64,000 bases of DNA from the NCBI RefSeq assembly GCF_002843305.1, contig NZ_PGSG01000088.1:108712-172711 (forward strand), given 5' to 3'. The notes under the pieces were generated by a model. The model was not told the DNA's origin. It saw only the letters and a list, made by a program, of their open reading frames with translations, and did no database searches. Shown one piece after another: positions 39,933 through 48,019 of this stretch (position 1 is its first letter; each line of letters begins with the position of its first letter). Source of the DNA: Streptomyces barkulensis (lineage in GTDB: Bacteria; Actinomycetota; Actinomycetes; Streptomycetales; Streptomycetaceae). Made by a program: the position numbers and the translations under genes.

Positions 39933-41564
39933 ATGGCCAAGACCATCGCGTTCGACGAGGAGGCGCGGCGCGGCCTCGAGCGCGGGATGAACCAGCTCGC
40001 CGACGCCGTCAAGGTCACGCTCGGCCCCAAGGGCCGCAACGTCGTCCTTGAGAAGAAGTGGGGCGCCCCCACGATCACCAACGATGGTGTCTCCATCGCC
40101 AAGGAGATCGAGCTCGAGGACCCGTACGAGAAGATCGGCGCCGAGCTGGTCAAGGAGGTCGCGAAGAAGACCGACGACGTCGCCGGTGACGGTACGACCA
40201 CCGCGACCGTCCTGGCCCAGGCGCTGGTCCGCGAGGGTCTGCGCAACGTCGCCGCCGGCGCCAACCCGATGGCCCTCAAGCGCGGTATCGAGAAGGCCAC
40301 CGAGGCCGTCTCCGCCGCCCTGCTGGAGCAGGCCAAGGAGGTGGAGACCAAGGAGCAGATCGCCTCGACCGCCTCCATCTCCGCCGCCGACACCCAGATC
40401 GGCGAGCTGATCGCCGAGGCCATGGACAAGGTCGGCAAGGAAGGCGTCATCACCGTCGAGGAGTCGCAGACCTTCGGTCTGGAGCTCGAGCTCACCGAGG
40501 GCATGCGCTTCGACAAGGGCTACATCTCCGCCTACTTCGCCACCGACATGGAGCGGATGGAGGCGGTCCTGGAGGACCCCTACATCCTGATCGCCAACTC
40601 CAAGATCAGTGCCGTCAAGGACCTGCTCCCGCTGCTGGAGAAGGTCATGCAGGCCGGCAAGCCGCTGCTGATCATCGCCGAGGACGTCGAGGGCGAGGCC
40701 CTGTCCACCCTGGTGGTCAACAAGATCCGCGGCACCTTCAAGTCCGTCGCCGTCAAGGCCCCGGGCTTCGGCGACCGCCGCAAGGCCATGCTCGGCGACA
40801 TCGCCATCCTCACCGGCGGCCAGGTCATCTCCGAGGAGGTCGGCCTCAAGCTGGAGAACGCCGGTCTGGAGCTGCTGGGCCGCGCCCGCAAGGTCGTCAT
40901 CACCAAGGACGAGACCACCATCGTCGACGGTGCCGGTGACAGCGAGCAGGTCAACGGCCGCGTGAGCCAGATCCGCGCCGAGATCGAGAACTCCGACTCC
41001 GACTACGACCGCGAGAAGCTCCAGGAGCGTCTGGCGAAGCTGGCCGGCGGCGTGGCCGTCATCAAGGCCGGCGCCGCCACCGAGGTGGAGCTCAAGGAGC
41101 GCAAGCACCGCATCGAGGACGCGGTGCGCAACGCCAAGGCGGCCGTCGAGGAGGGCATCGTCGCCGGCGGTGGCGTGGCCCTGCTGCAGGCCTCCGCGGT
41201 CTTCGAGAAGCTGGAGCTCGACGGCGACGAGGCCACCGGCGCCGCCGCGGTCAAGGCCGCGCTGGAGGCCCCGCTGAAGCAGATCGCGGTCAACGCCGGC
41301 CTCGAGGGCGGCGTCATCGTGGAGAAGGTGCGCAACCTGACCCCGGGCCACGGTCTGAACGCCGCCTCCGGTGAGTACGTGGACATGATCGCCGAGGGCA
41401 TCATCGACCCGGCCAAGGTCACCCGCTCCGCGCTGCAGAACGCCGCCTCCATCGCGGCGCTCTTCCTCACCACCGAGGCCGTCATCGCCGACAAGCCGGA
41501 GAAGGCCGCGGCCGGCGCCGACGCCGCCGCCGCTGCCGGCATGGGCGGTGGCATGGACTTCTGA
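39933..41564 (+). CDS. groEL: 60 kDa chaperonin GroEL (second copy, without groES)
   Basis: The ATG at 39933 follows GGAGGACC. The 543-residue chaperonin is complete: MAKTIAFDEEARRGLERGMN, the ATP-binding KVTLGPKGRNVVLEKKWGAP and DVAGDGTTTATVLAQALV, and a C-terminal Gly-Met tail (AAGMGGGMDF). It folds client proteins in the cytosol with a separate GroES. No groES is present; in Streptomyces the groES-groEL1 operon is elsewhere and this is the stand-alone groEL2. Control is by two CIRCE elements upstream. The Ala-rich segment before the GGM tail is normal for actinobacteria. Codon use is highly biased, as expected for a very abundant protein. Confidence 0.97.
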   Translation: MAKTIAFDEEARRGLERGMNQLADAVKVTLGPKGRNVVLEKKWGAPTITNDGVSIAKEIELEDPYEKIGAELVKEVAKKTDDVAGDGTTTATVLAQALVREGLRNVAAGANPMALKRGIEKATEAVSAALLEQAKEVETKEQIASTASISAADTQIGELIAEAMDKVGKEGVITVEESQTFGLELELTEGMRFDKGYISAYFATDMERMEAVLEDPYILIANSKISAVKDLLPLLEKVMQAGKPLLIIAEDVEGEALSTLVVNKIRGTFKSVAVKAPGFGDRRKAMLGDIAILTGGQVISEEVGLKLENAGLELLGRARKVVITKDETTIVDGAGDSEQVNGRVSQIRAEIENSDSDYDREKLQERLAKLAGGVAVIKAGAATEVELKERKHRIEDAVRNAKAAVEEGIVAGGGVALLQASAVFEKLELDGDEATGAAAVKAALEAPLKQIAVNAGLEGGVIVEKVRNLTPGHGLNAASGEYVDMIAEGIIDPAKVTRSALQNAASIAALFLTTEAVIADKPEKAAAGADAAAAAGMGGGMDF

Positions 41565-41617
41565 TCCGCCCCGCGGATCGGTGGTTCCCACCGGGCGCGT
41601 ACCGCGCGCACGGTGAC

Positions 41618-41649
41618 GAGGGCGGCACCCCGCAAGGGGTGCCGCCCTC
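41618..41649 (+). terminator. Terminator of groEL
   Basis: A perfect 14-bp stem (41618-41631 with 41636-41649) closed by a GCAA tetraloop, 53 bases after the stop codon. Confidence 0.88.
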
Positions 41650-41817
41650 CCGCTATGTCCAGGATGTGAGATTTGGCACCGCGTCGCGGCCTGACCCCGG
41701 GGCAGCGCACCGGATAGCCTCCCGGGGGCCGCGTACGGGCGATCCCCTCCCGCGGCGCCTCCACTCTGTTTCCAGAGCCGAACCCACCCCACACGACTCC
41801 TGGACGGCACCTACGCG

Positions 41818-43311
41818 ATGAGCACGCTCGAAACAGTGATCGTCGAGATCAACGACCACTTCTGGACCTATCTGCTGATCCCCCTGGTGGCCGTGGCGGG
41901 CCTGTACTTCACCGTCCGCTCCCGGGCCATGCAGATCCGGCTCCTGCCGGAGATCGTCAGGACGGTCAGGGAACGGCCCCGCGCCGGGGCCGGCGGAAAG
42001 AAGCCGGTCTCCCCGTTCGGCGCCTTCACCATCTCCGCCGCGGCCCGGATCGGCACCGGCAACATCGCCGGCGTCGCGGCGGCCATCACCGTCGGAGGGC
42101 CGGGCGCGGTCTTCTGGATGTGGGTGATGGCCCTGGTCGGCGGCGCCTCCGCCTTCGTGGAGTCCACCCTCGCCCAGCTCTACAAGGTGCGCGACCGTGG
42201 CAGGGGAGGCGAAGGCGCCTACCGCGGCGGCCCCGCCTACTACATGCAGCGCGGCCTGGGCCGACGCTGGGTCGGTGTGCTCTTCGCGGTGATCATCACC
42301 CTGACCTTCGGCCTGGTGTTCACGGCCGTGCAGTCCAACACGATCGCCTCGGTCACCGCCGGATCGCTGGGCACGGACGGTGACGGCGGCTCCGGCTGGG
42401 TCGCCCCGGTCGTCGGCGCCGCGCTCGCCGTGCTGCTCGGACTGGCCGTCTTCGGCGGGGTGCGCAGGATCGCCTCGGTCACCAAGGTGCTCGTCCCCGT
42501 GATGGCGGTGATCTACCTGCTGGTGGGCCTGGCCGTCGTGGTGCTCAACGTCTCCGAGGTGCCGCGCGTCCTCGCCGACATCGTCGGCGGCGCCTTCGGC
42601 CTGCGCGAGGTCGCCGGAGGCGGCATCGGCGCGGCGATCCAGCAGGGTGTGCGCCGCGGCATGTTCTCCAACGAGGCCGGTCTGGGATCCGCCCCGAACG
42701 CCGCCGCCGCGGCCGAGACCTCCCACCCGGTCAAGCAGGGCCTGGTGCAGACCCTGGGCGTCTTCTTCGACACCCTGGTGGTCTGCACGATGACCGCCTT
42801 CGTCATCCTCTCCGTCAACCCGGAGCTCTCCGGGCGCCAGGGCGCCGACCTCACGCAGTCCGCACTGCAGGAGACCCTGGGCGGCTGGGCCGGCCACCTG
42901 CTGACGCTGGTGGTCTTCCTGCTCGCCTTCAGCTCGATGATCGGCAACTACTACTACGGCGAGTCCAACATCGAGTTCATCACCCGCAGCCGCTCGGTCA
43001 TGCTCGGCTACCGGGGGCTCGTCCTGGCCGCCGCCTTCCTGGGCGCGCTGGGCTCGCTGAGCGTGGTGTGGAGCCTCGCCGACGTCACCATGGGCGCCAT
43101 GGCCCTGGTCAACCTGCTGGCGATCCTGCCGCTGTCGGTGATCGCCTTCCGGCTGATGGAGGACTACCTCGCCCAGCGCCGCGCGGGTCTGGACCCCGTC
43201 TTCACCCGCGACCGCCTGCCGGACCTGACCGGGGTGGAGTGCTGGGAGGCGGTGCCCGCCGCGCGCGGTGCGCGGGACGAGCCCGCACGGGCGGAGGTAC
43301 GGAACGGCTGA
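41818..43311 (+). CDS. Alanine/glycine:cation symporter (AGCS family)
   Basis: The 497-residue membrane protein has about ten transmembrane helices and the AGCS signatures: FGAFTISAAARIGTGNIAGVAAAI near residue 65-88, GPGAVFWMWVMALVGGASAFVESTLAQLYK, and RGMFSNEAGLGSAPNAAAAAE near residue 285. It imports alanine or glycine with Na+. The C-terminal ~35 residues are hydrophilic (cytoplasmic). No ribosome site precedes the ATG at 41818, so the start could be leaderless or shifted. It stands between the groEL terminator and its own strong terminator with a T run. Confidence 0.93.
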   Translation: MSTLETVIVEINDHFWTYLLIPLVAVAGLYFTVRSRAMQIRLLPEIVRTVRERPRAGAGGKKPVSPFGAFTISAAARIGTGNIAGVAAAITVGGPGAVFWMWVMALVGGASAFVESTLAQLYKVRDRGRGGEGAYRGGPAYYMQRGLGRRWVGVLFAVIITLTFGLVFTAVQSNTIASVTAGSLGTDGDGGSGWVAPVVGAALAVLLGLAVFGGVRRIASVTKVLVPVMAVIYLLVGLAVVVLNVSEVPRVLADIVGGAFGLREVAGGGIGAAIQQGVRRGMFSNEAGLGSAPNAAAAAETSHPVKQGLVQTLGVFFDTLVVCTMTAFVILSVNPELSGRQGADLTQSALQETLGGWAGHLLTLVVFLLAFSSMIGNYYYGESNIEFITRSRSVMLGYRGLVLAAAFLGALGSLSVVWSLADVTMGAMALVNLLAILPLSVIAFRLMEDYLAQRRAGLDPVFTRDRLPDLTGVECWEAVPAARGARDEPARAEVRNG

Positions 43312-43353
43312 ACCGGCCGCCCGGTCCGGGCGCGGACACCGTCCGCGCCGGCG

Positions 43354-43399
43354 GCCCCCGGCGCGCACCATCCCCTTCCGGTGCGCGCCGGGGGCTTTT
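43354..43399 (+). terminator. Intrinsic terminator with T run after the AGCS symporter
   Basis: A perfect 16-bp stem (43354-43369 with 43380-43395), ten-base loop and TTTT (43396-43399): the most classical rho-independent terminator in the window. Confidence 0.92.
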
Positions 43400-43806
43400 C
43401 GCGTGCGCGTGCCCGCCGCGCGGGCGGTACGGAGGTACGGGGCGGTGCGGCACCGCGCGTACGGGGGGCGCCGGACGACCGGGAGCCGCGCGCCGCCGGG
43501 CCCGTACCGGTCCCCGGTCCTCCGGCCCGCGGTCCTTCCGGTTCCGTGCACGGACGTGCCGCCGGGGTCTGTACGGGCGCGAGTGCCGCGCCGGGCCCGG
43601 GGCGGGGGCCCGGGAGGCGGGAACGGGCCCGGCGGTTCCGGACGGCCGTGGCGGTGCGCGCCGCGGGTCTCTCCGGCCGGGGGCCGGGAGCCTCCCGCGC
43701 ACGGACGCGCCGTGCCTCGGGCCGCCCGTGCGGGGGCCGGTGCGGGCGGGGGCCGGTGCGGGCGTACCCCGCCGCGTCCCGCCGGTCGGGTGCGCGGCGC
43801 GGGCCG
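43400..43806. other. Gene-free GC-rich stretch between symporter and murQ
   Basis: About 400 bases of very high GC with scattered GTACGG repeats. No protein with native composition, no RNA structure and no terminator facing murQ could be identified. Confidence 0.5.
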
Positions 43807-44823
43807 TCAGCCGCGTGCCGCCTCCAGGGCCGCGCGCAGCCGGCCGCCCGACTCCCTCAGCAGCCGCTCGGCCGTGGGGCCGTCCACCTCGCCCAGGATG
43901 GTGAGGATGGCCTTCTTCACCTCGCCGCCGGTGGCCGCGAGCGCGGACTCGATCCGCTCCTCGCCCGCCCCCGTGGCCAGCGAGACGATACGGCGCGAGC
44001 GGGCACGCAGCTTCTCGTTCGAGGCGCGCACGTCGACCATCAGGTTCCCGTACGTCTTGCCCAGCCGGATCATGGTGATGGTCGAGATCATGTTGAGGAC
44101 CAGCTTCTGGGCCGTGCCCGCCTTGAGCCGGGAGGAGCCGGTGATCAGCTCCGGGCCCACCACGATCTCGATGCCGTGGTCGGCCGCCGCCGCCAGCGGC
44201 GAGCCGGAGTTGCAGGACAGCCCGACCGTCAGCGCTCCCAGCCGCCGCGCGTGCTCGACCGCGCCGACGGTGTACGGGGTGCGCCCGGAGGCGGAGACGC
44301 CGACCACCACGTCGTCGGGGCCCAGCCCCAGCCCGTCGAGGTCGGCCGCGGCGAGGTCGGGGCGGTCCTCGGCGCCCTCGGCCGCGCTGACCAGCGCGGC
44401 CGGGCCGCCCGCGATCACCCCGACGACCTGGGAGGGGTCGGTGTCGAAGGTGGGCGGGCACTCGCTGGCGTCCAGCACGCCCAGCCGCCCGGCCGTCCCC
44501 GCCCCCGTGTAGACCAGCCGCCCGCCGCGCGCCATCCGCTCGGCGGTGGCGTCGATGGCGGCGGCGATGCGCGGGAGCTGGGCGGCGACGGCGGTGGGGA
44601 CGGTGGCGTCCTCCCCGTTCATGACCCTGGCGATCTCCAGGGTGGGGAGCCGGTCGATCTCGGACAGGTCGCTGCGGAACGCCTCGGTGGTGAGCGTGTC
44701 CAGTTCGGCGCGCAGCCGGTCGTACGCGCCGTCCGGACCGCGGGAATCGCGGGAGTCACGGGAGTCACGCGAGTCACGGGGATCGCCGGATCCGTGGCCG
44801 GCGGCGGTCGGGGAGGAGGTCAT
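43807..44823 (-). CDS. murQ: N-acetylmuramic acid-6-phosphate etherase
   Basis: The ATG at 44823 starts MTSSPTAAGHG. The 338-residue SIS-fold enzyme has RGGRLVYTGAGTAGRLGVLDASECPPTF, VVVGVSASGRTPYTVGAV (SIS core), ELITGSSRLKAGTAQKLVLNMIST (catalytic Glu region) and KTYGNLMVDVRASNEKL, all MurQ signatures. It cleaves the lactyl ether of MurNAc-6-phosphate to give GlcNAc-6-phosphate, feeding recovered cell wall into NagA-dependent metabolism. The N-terminus has four D-S-R repeats from a 9-bp tandem repeat. The gene upstream encodes an RpiR regulator of the MurR type, its likely controller. Confidence 0.94.
   Translation of the reverse strand: MTSSPTAAGHGSGDPRDSRDSRDSRDSRGPDGAYDRLRAELDTLTTEAFRSDLSEIDRLPTLEIARVMNGEDATVPTAVAAQLPRIAAAIDATAERMARGGRLVYTGAGTAGRLGVLDASECPPTFDTDPSQVVGVIAGGPAALVSAAEGAEDRPDLAAADLDGLGLGPDDVVVGVSASGRTPYTVGAVEHARRLGALTVGLSCNSGSPLAAAADHGIEIVVGPELITGSSRLKAGTAQKLVLNMISTITMIRLGKTYGNLMVDVRASNEKLRARSRRIVSLATGAGEERIESALAATGGEVKKAILTILGEVDGPTAERLLRESGGRLRAALEAARG
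44744..44779. repeat. Four 9-bp tandem repeats coding D-S-R in MurQ
   Basis: GAATCGCGG followed by GAGTCACGG, GAGTCACGC and GAGTCACGG give an in-frame R-D-S repeat in the variable N-terminus of MurQ. Confidence 0.85.
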
Positions 44824-44910
44824 GAGGGTGCGGCTCTTTCCGTTCTTCCGGATGCCGGGGCCGGCCACCGGTGCCGGCGCCCGGGCGGGGGTGTGGGGGG
44901 TTGGGCGGTA

Positions 44911-44943
44911 CTACTCGGGTGCTGCTCGGGTGCTGCTCGGACG
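44911..44943. repeat. Three 11-bp tandem repeats upstream of murQ
   Basis: CTACTCGGGTG, CTGCTCGGGTG and CTGCTCGGACG (44911-44943) lie between the RpiR gene stop and the murQ start. The one-turn spacing could suit a regulator, but they may simply be slippage-prone sequence. Confidence 0.75.
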
Positions 44944-44976
44944 GTCGAGGGGGCGGGTGCGGTCGCGGGTGCGGGG

Positions 44977-45924
44977 TCAGCGCTGCCGGGGGGAGTGGCG
45001 GTGGGCCAGCGCCTCGTAGGAGGCCGCCAGGGCGGGGGCGGCGGTCTCGTAGGTGCGCTGTGCCACGCCTATGAACAGGCAGTCCACGACCAGCAGCTGG
45101 CTGGTCCGGCTGGACATGGCCGCCGGGCGCAGTTCGCTCTCGCGCGCCGTGGAGGTGGTCAGCAGGTGGTCGGCGTACTGCGCGATCTCCCCGTCCGGGC
45201 GACCGGTGACGGCCACGGTGGTGGCGCCGTGGTCGAAGGCGACGCGCAGCGGTTCGATCACGTCCACCGTGCGGCCGGAGTGGGTCACCGCCAGGGCGAC
45301 GTCCCCGGCGCGCAGCTGCACGGCACCGGTGACGGCCAGATGTGGATCGGCGTGGGCGTGGGCGACCAGGCCGATCCGCAGCAGTTTCTGCGCCAGGTCC
45401 TGGGCGACCAGGGCGGAGGCGCCGGCGCCGTAGAGGTCTATCCGGCGGGCGGAGGCCATGGCGTGCACGGCCGCCTCGACCTGGCCGGGATCCAGTCCGG
45501 CGGCGGTGTCGGCGAGGGTCTGCCGCTCGTCGTGGGCGAGCTTGGCTATGACGTCCTCGATGGGGTCGTCCACGGCGATGTCGGCGGTCACCGACGGGGA
45601 GGCGCCGGAGGCCTGCTGCGCGGCGAGCCCGGCCAGCGCCAGGCGCAGATCGCGGTAGCCGGGGTAGCCCAGCAGGCGCGAGGTCCGTACGACGGTGGCC
45701 TCGCTGGTGCCGGTGCGCTCGGCGAGGCCGGTGACGGTGAGCTGCGCGCATCCGGCGGGGTCGCCGGCGACGGCCTCGGCGACACGTTGCATGGAGCGGG
45801 TCATCGAGGGAGCCATGGTGCGCACCTTGGCCGCGAGGGCGGCGGGTTCCGGGGGACCTGGGCGACGGCCCGGCGCGGTGTCGCGGACCGCACCGGCGAA
45901 ACTTTCCTTCACAGTGTTGTTCAC
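44977..45924 (-). CDS. RpiR/MurR-family regulator
   Basis: The GTG at 45924 is chosen because TACCTT (complement of 45932-45937) would start transcription right there, so a leaderless message is likely; GTG 45912 is the alternative. The 315-residue protein has an N-terminal HTH_6 (LTVTGLAERTGTSEATVVRTSRLLGYPGYRDLRLAL, residues ~50-95) and a C-terminal SIS domain (RIDLYGAGASALVAQDLAQKLLRIG; VALAVTHSGRTVDVIEPLRVA) that senses a sugar phosphate. Neighbouring murQ is its probable target with MurNAc-6-phosphate as effector. Direct repeats TTCACA-x6-TTCACA overlapping its start may be an operator. Confidence 0.9.
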   Translation of the reverse strand: MNNTVKESFAGAVRDTAPGRRPGPPEPAALAAKVRTMAPSMTRSMQRVAEAVAGDPAGCAQLTVTGLAERTGTSEATVVRTSRLLGYPGYRDLRLALAGLAAQQASGASPSVTADIAVDDPIEDVIAKLAHDERQTLADTAAGLDPGQVEAAVHAMASARRIDLYGAGASALVAQDLAQKLLRIGLVAHAHADPHLAVTGAVQLRAGDVALAVTHSGRTVDVIEPLRVAFDHGATTVAVTGRPDGEIAQYADHLLTTSTARESELRPAAMSSRTSQLLVVDCLFIGVAQRTYETAAPALAASYEALAHRHSPRQR

Positions 45925-46003
45925 ACGGTGGAAGGTATTTTCGCCGTGCGGGGCCGTCAAGACGTCCGCCGCCCTTGCGGCCGTCTGCTCCAATGGAGGG
46001 GCT

Positions 46004-46411
46004 ATGACAGAGCAGCAGCCCCCTTCCCCCGGTCCCGATCCCCGCGAATCCGGCTCCGGCGGCCTCGAACGCGCCCTCCACGCCGGCCGGGCGCTCGTCC
46101 TCGCCGACCTCACCGCCTGCGGCATCGCCGAGGCCGAGGTCGTCTCGCTGGTCGAGGACGCGGTCTCCCACCGCCGCTGGTGGGTCGAGCAGTGGCCCGA
46201 GGGCGTCTCGTTCGTCGCGGGCCTGATCGCCCAGGACGTCCAGGACGCCCTGCTGGACCGGCGGGGCCGCTGGCCGGGCTGCCCGCTGTGCGGCGGCGAG
46301 GAGGAGCACGTGCTCGACGTCGAGCCCGAACTGGGCCCGGACCCGCACTGGGTGTGCGGCCGGACGGCGACGGCGGTGGCGCCCGTCGGGGGGCTGGGAG
46401 GCGCCCGGTGA
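46004..46411 (+). CDS. Conserved small protein with zinc-ribbon-like CPLCGG motif
   Basis: The ATG at 46004 follows GGAGGGGCT. The 135-residue product has a Pro/Ser N-terminus, a helical part (LERALHAGRALVLADLTACGIAEAEVVSLVEDAVSHRRWWVEQW is the conserved core, residues ~20-63, in two helices) and a C-terminal half with WPGCPLCGGEEEHVLDVEP and WVCGRTATAVAPVG: Cys pairs that could bind zinc. It is coupled to the next gene by a GTGA overlap. Both are conserved beside murQ/RpiR in Streptomyces as far as I recall, but neither has a known function. Confidence 0.78.
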   Translation: MTEQQPPSPGPDPRESGSGGLERALHAGRALVLADLTACGIAEAEVVSLVEDAVSHRRWWVEQWPEGVSFVAGLIAQDVQDALLDRRGRWPGCPLCGGEEEHVLDVEPELGPDPHWVCGRTATAVAPVGGLGGAR

Positions 46412-46689
46412 CCGTCTACATCGACCCGCCCGAGTGGCCGGGCCACGGAATGCTGTGGTCGCACCTGGTCAGCGACGCCTCCTACGAGGAGCTGCACGCG
46501 TTCGCCGCCGCCCTCGGCTGCCCGCGCCGCGCCTTCGACCGCGACCACTACGACGTACCCGCCCACCGGTACGGGCGGGCGGTGCGGCTGGGCGCGGTCG
46601 AGGTGGGCAGCAAGGAGCTGCTGCGGCGGCTGACGGAGGCGGGCCTGCGCCGGCGCCGTCCCCCGCGCCGGGTGGTCACGGCGACCTGA
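46408..46689 (+). CDS. DUF4031-family protein
   Basis: The GTG at 46408 overlaps the preceding TGA. The 93-residue protein matches DUF4031: MTVYIDPPEWPGHGMLWSHL at the start, SYEELHAFAAALGCPRRAFD and HYDVPAHRYGRAVRLGAVEV. This small domain, rich in His and Trp, has no assigned activity. Its stop at 46689 lies 14 bases inside the 3' end of the convergent phosphatase gene, so the two coding regions overlap tail to tail. Confidence 0.9.
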   Translation: MTVYIDPPEWPGHGMLWSHLVSDASYEELHAFAAALGCPRRAFDRDHYDVPAHRYGRAVRLGAVEVGSKELLRRLTEAGLRRRRPPRRVVTAT

Positions 46690-48019
46690 ACGGCTCCGGC
46701 CCGTCAGGGGTGCCCGGCCCGTCAGGGGTGCCCGGGCCGCCCCGGGAGGCGGGGACGCCGAGGGCCAGTACGGCGGTGTCGTCGTCCACCCCCTCGCCCA
46801 GCCCCTCCAGCAGGGCGCCGATGGCGGCGACGGCGTCCGCGGCGCTCGTCGGGGCCAGCCCGGCCGCGAAGTCGAGCAGGGCCTCCTCGCCGTAGCGCCC
46901 TCCGTCCAGCTGCCCGTGGCGGCCGTCGGCGTGGGCGGTGCGGGCCTCGGTCAGTCCGTCGGTGTACAGCAGCAGGGTGTCGCCGGGGGCCAGGCGCACG
47001 GTGGTGGCGGCGAAGTGGGCGTTCGGCAGCACCCCGACCAGCTGGCCTCCGGGGGTGTGCAGGTATCCGGCGGTGCCGTCGGCGCGCATCAGCAGGGCCG
47101 GGGGGTGGCCGCCGCCGGCGAGGGTGATCTCGCAGCCGTGCTCGCCCGGGGTGAGCAGACCGTGGATGACGGTGCAGAAGCGCGGGTCCTCGCCGTGGTT
47201 CTCGTGCTCCAGGACGGTGTTGAGATTGGCCAGCGCCCTGACCGGGTCGGGGTCGGAGGCGCTCGCGGCGCGCAGGGAGTAGCGGGCGAGGGAGGTGACG
47301 GACGCCGCCGCGGCGCCCTTGCCGGACACATCGCCGAGGAAGAAACCCCAGCACCCCCCGGAGACGGGGAACAGGTCGTAGAAGTCGCCGCCGACCTCGT
47401 CGATCGAGGCGGTGTGGTAGTGCGCGGCCAGCTCTGTGCCGGGGATGTCCGGCAGGGCGGGGGGCAGCAGGCTGCGCTGGAGGGTGGTGGCGAGCTGCTG
47501 GACGCGCTCGCGCTCGCGGTCGGCCTCCTGCCGGGCGCGCAGCAGCTCGGTCTCGTACGCGCGGCGGTCGCGGGCCTCGAAGACGGAGGTGCGCACCAGT
47601 GCCGGCCGCCCCCGAGTGCCCTCCCGCACCGAGGCGGCGACCAGCACCGGCAGCCGGCTGCCGTCGGCGGCCTTCATCTCCAGCGCGATCCCGCCGATGC
47701 GGCCCTGCATCCGCAGCAGCGGGGCGAGGTGGGTCTCGTAGTAGATCCTGCCGCCGACGCCGAGCAGCTCGGAGAAGGTCCGGCGGCCGACCAGTTCCTC
47801 GCGGCGGTAGCCGAGCCAGTCCAGCAGGGTGGCGTTGACCTTGACGATTCTGCCGCCGGGGAAGCTGGAGAGCTGGCCGCACGGGATGTTCTCGTACAGC
47901 TCCTCCAGGTCGTCCTCCGGGTTCCCGCCGTCCTCCGGTTCCGGCCCGTCCTCCGGTTCCGGCCCGTCCGGTTCCCGTTCCGGCTCCGGGGCCGGGGCCG
48001 GGCTCGCGCGGGAGGTCAC
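46676..48019 (-). CDS. PAS-PP2C (SpoIIE-type) phosphatase, RsbP-like
   Basis: The GTG at 48019 overlaps the stop of the hydrolase gene (GTGA), so the two are translated together. The 447-residue protein has a repetitive acidic N-terminus (EPEDGPEPEDGG), a PAS domain (residues ~35-150; LSSFPGGRIVKVNATLLDWLGYR), a coiled coil (YETELLRARQEADRERERVQQLATTLQRSLLP) and a PP2C/SpoIIE domain with GGDFYDLFP, GDVSGKG, YTDGLTEAR and GVDDDTAVLAL (metal ligands present). This is the RsbP architecture of the Bacillus energy-stress pathway, dephosphorylating an anti-anti-sigma factor. Which sigma factor it serves here is unknown. Confidence 0.9.
   Translation of the reverse strand: MTSRASPAPAPEPEREPDGPEPEDGPEPEDGGNPEDDLEELYENIPCGQLSSFPGGRIVKVNATLLDWLGYRREELVGRRTFSELLGVGGRIYYETHLAPLLRMQGRIGGIALEMKAADGSRLPVLVAASVREGTRGRPALVRTSVFEARDRRAYETELLRARQEADRERERVQQLATTLQRSLLPPALPDIPGTELAAHYHTASIDEVGGDFYDLFPVSGGCWGFFLGDVSGKGAAAASVTSLARYSLRAASASDPDPVRALANLNTVLEHENHGEDPRFCTVIHGLLTPGEHGCEITLAGGGHPPALLMRADGTAGYLHTPGGQLVGVLPNAHFAATTVRLAPGDTLLLYTDGLTEARTAHADGRHGQLDGGRYGEEALLDFAAGLAPTSAADAVAAIGALLEGLGEGVDDDTAVLALGVPASRGGPGTPDGPGTPDGPEPFRSP

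Noticed and set aside
43381..46689. 1100-codon plus-strand frame
   Set aside because: Antisense to murQ and the RpiR gene; only its last ~93 codons (DUF4031, own GTG start) are real.
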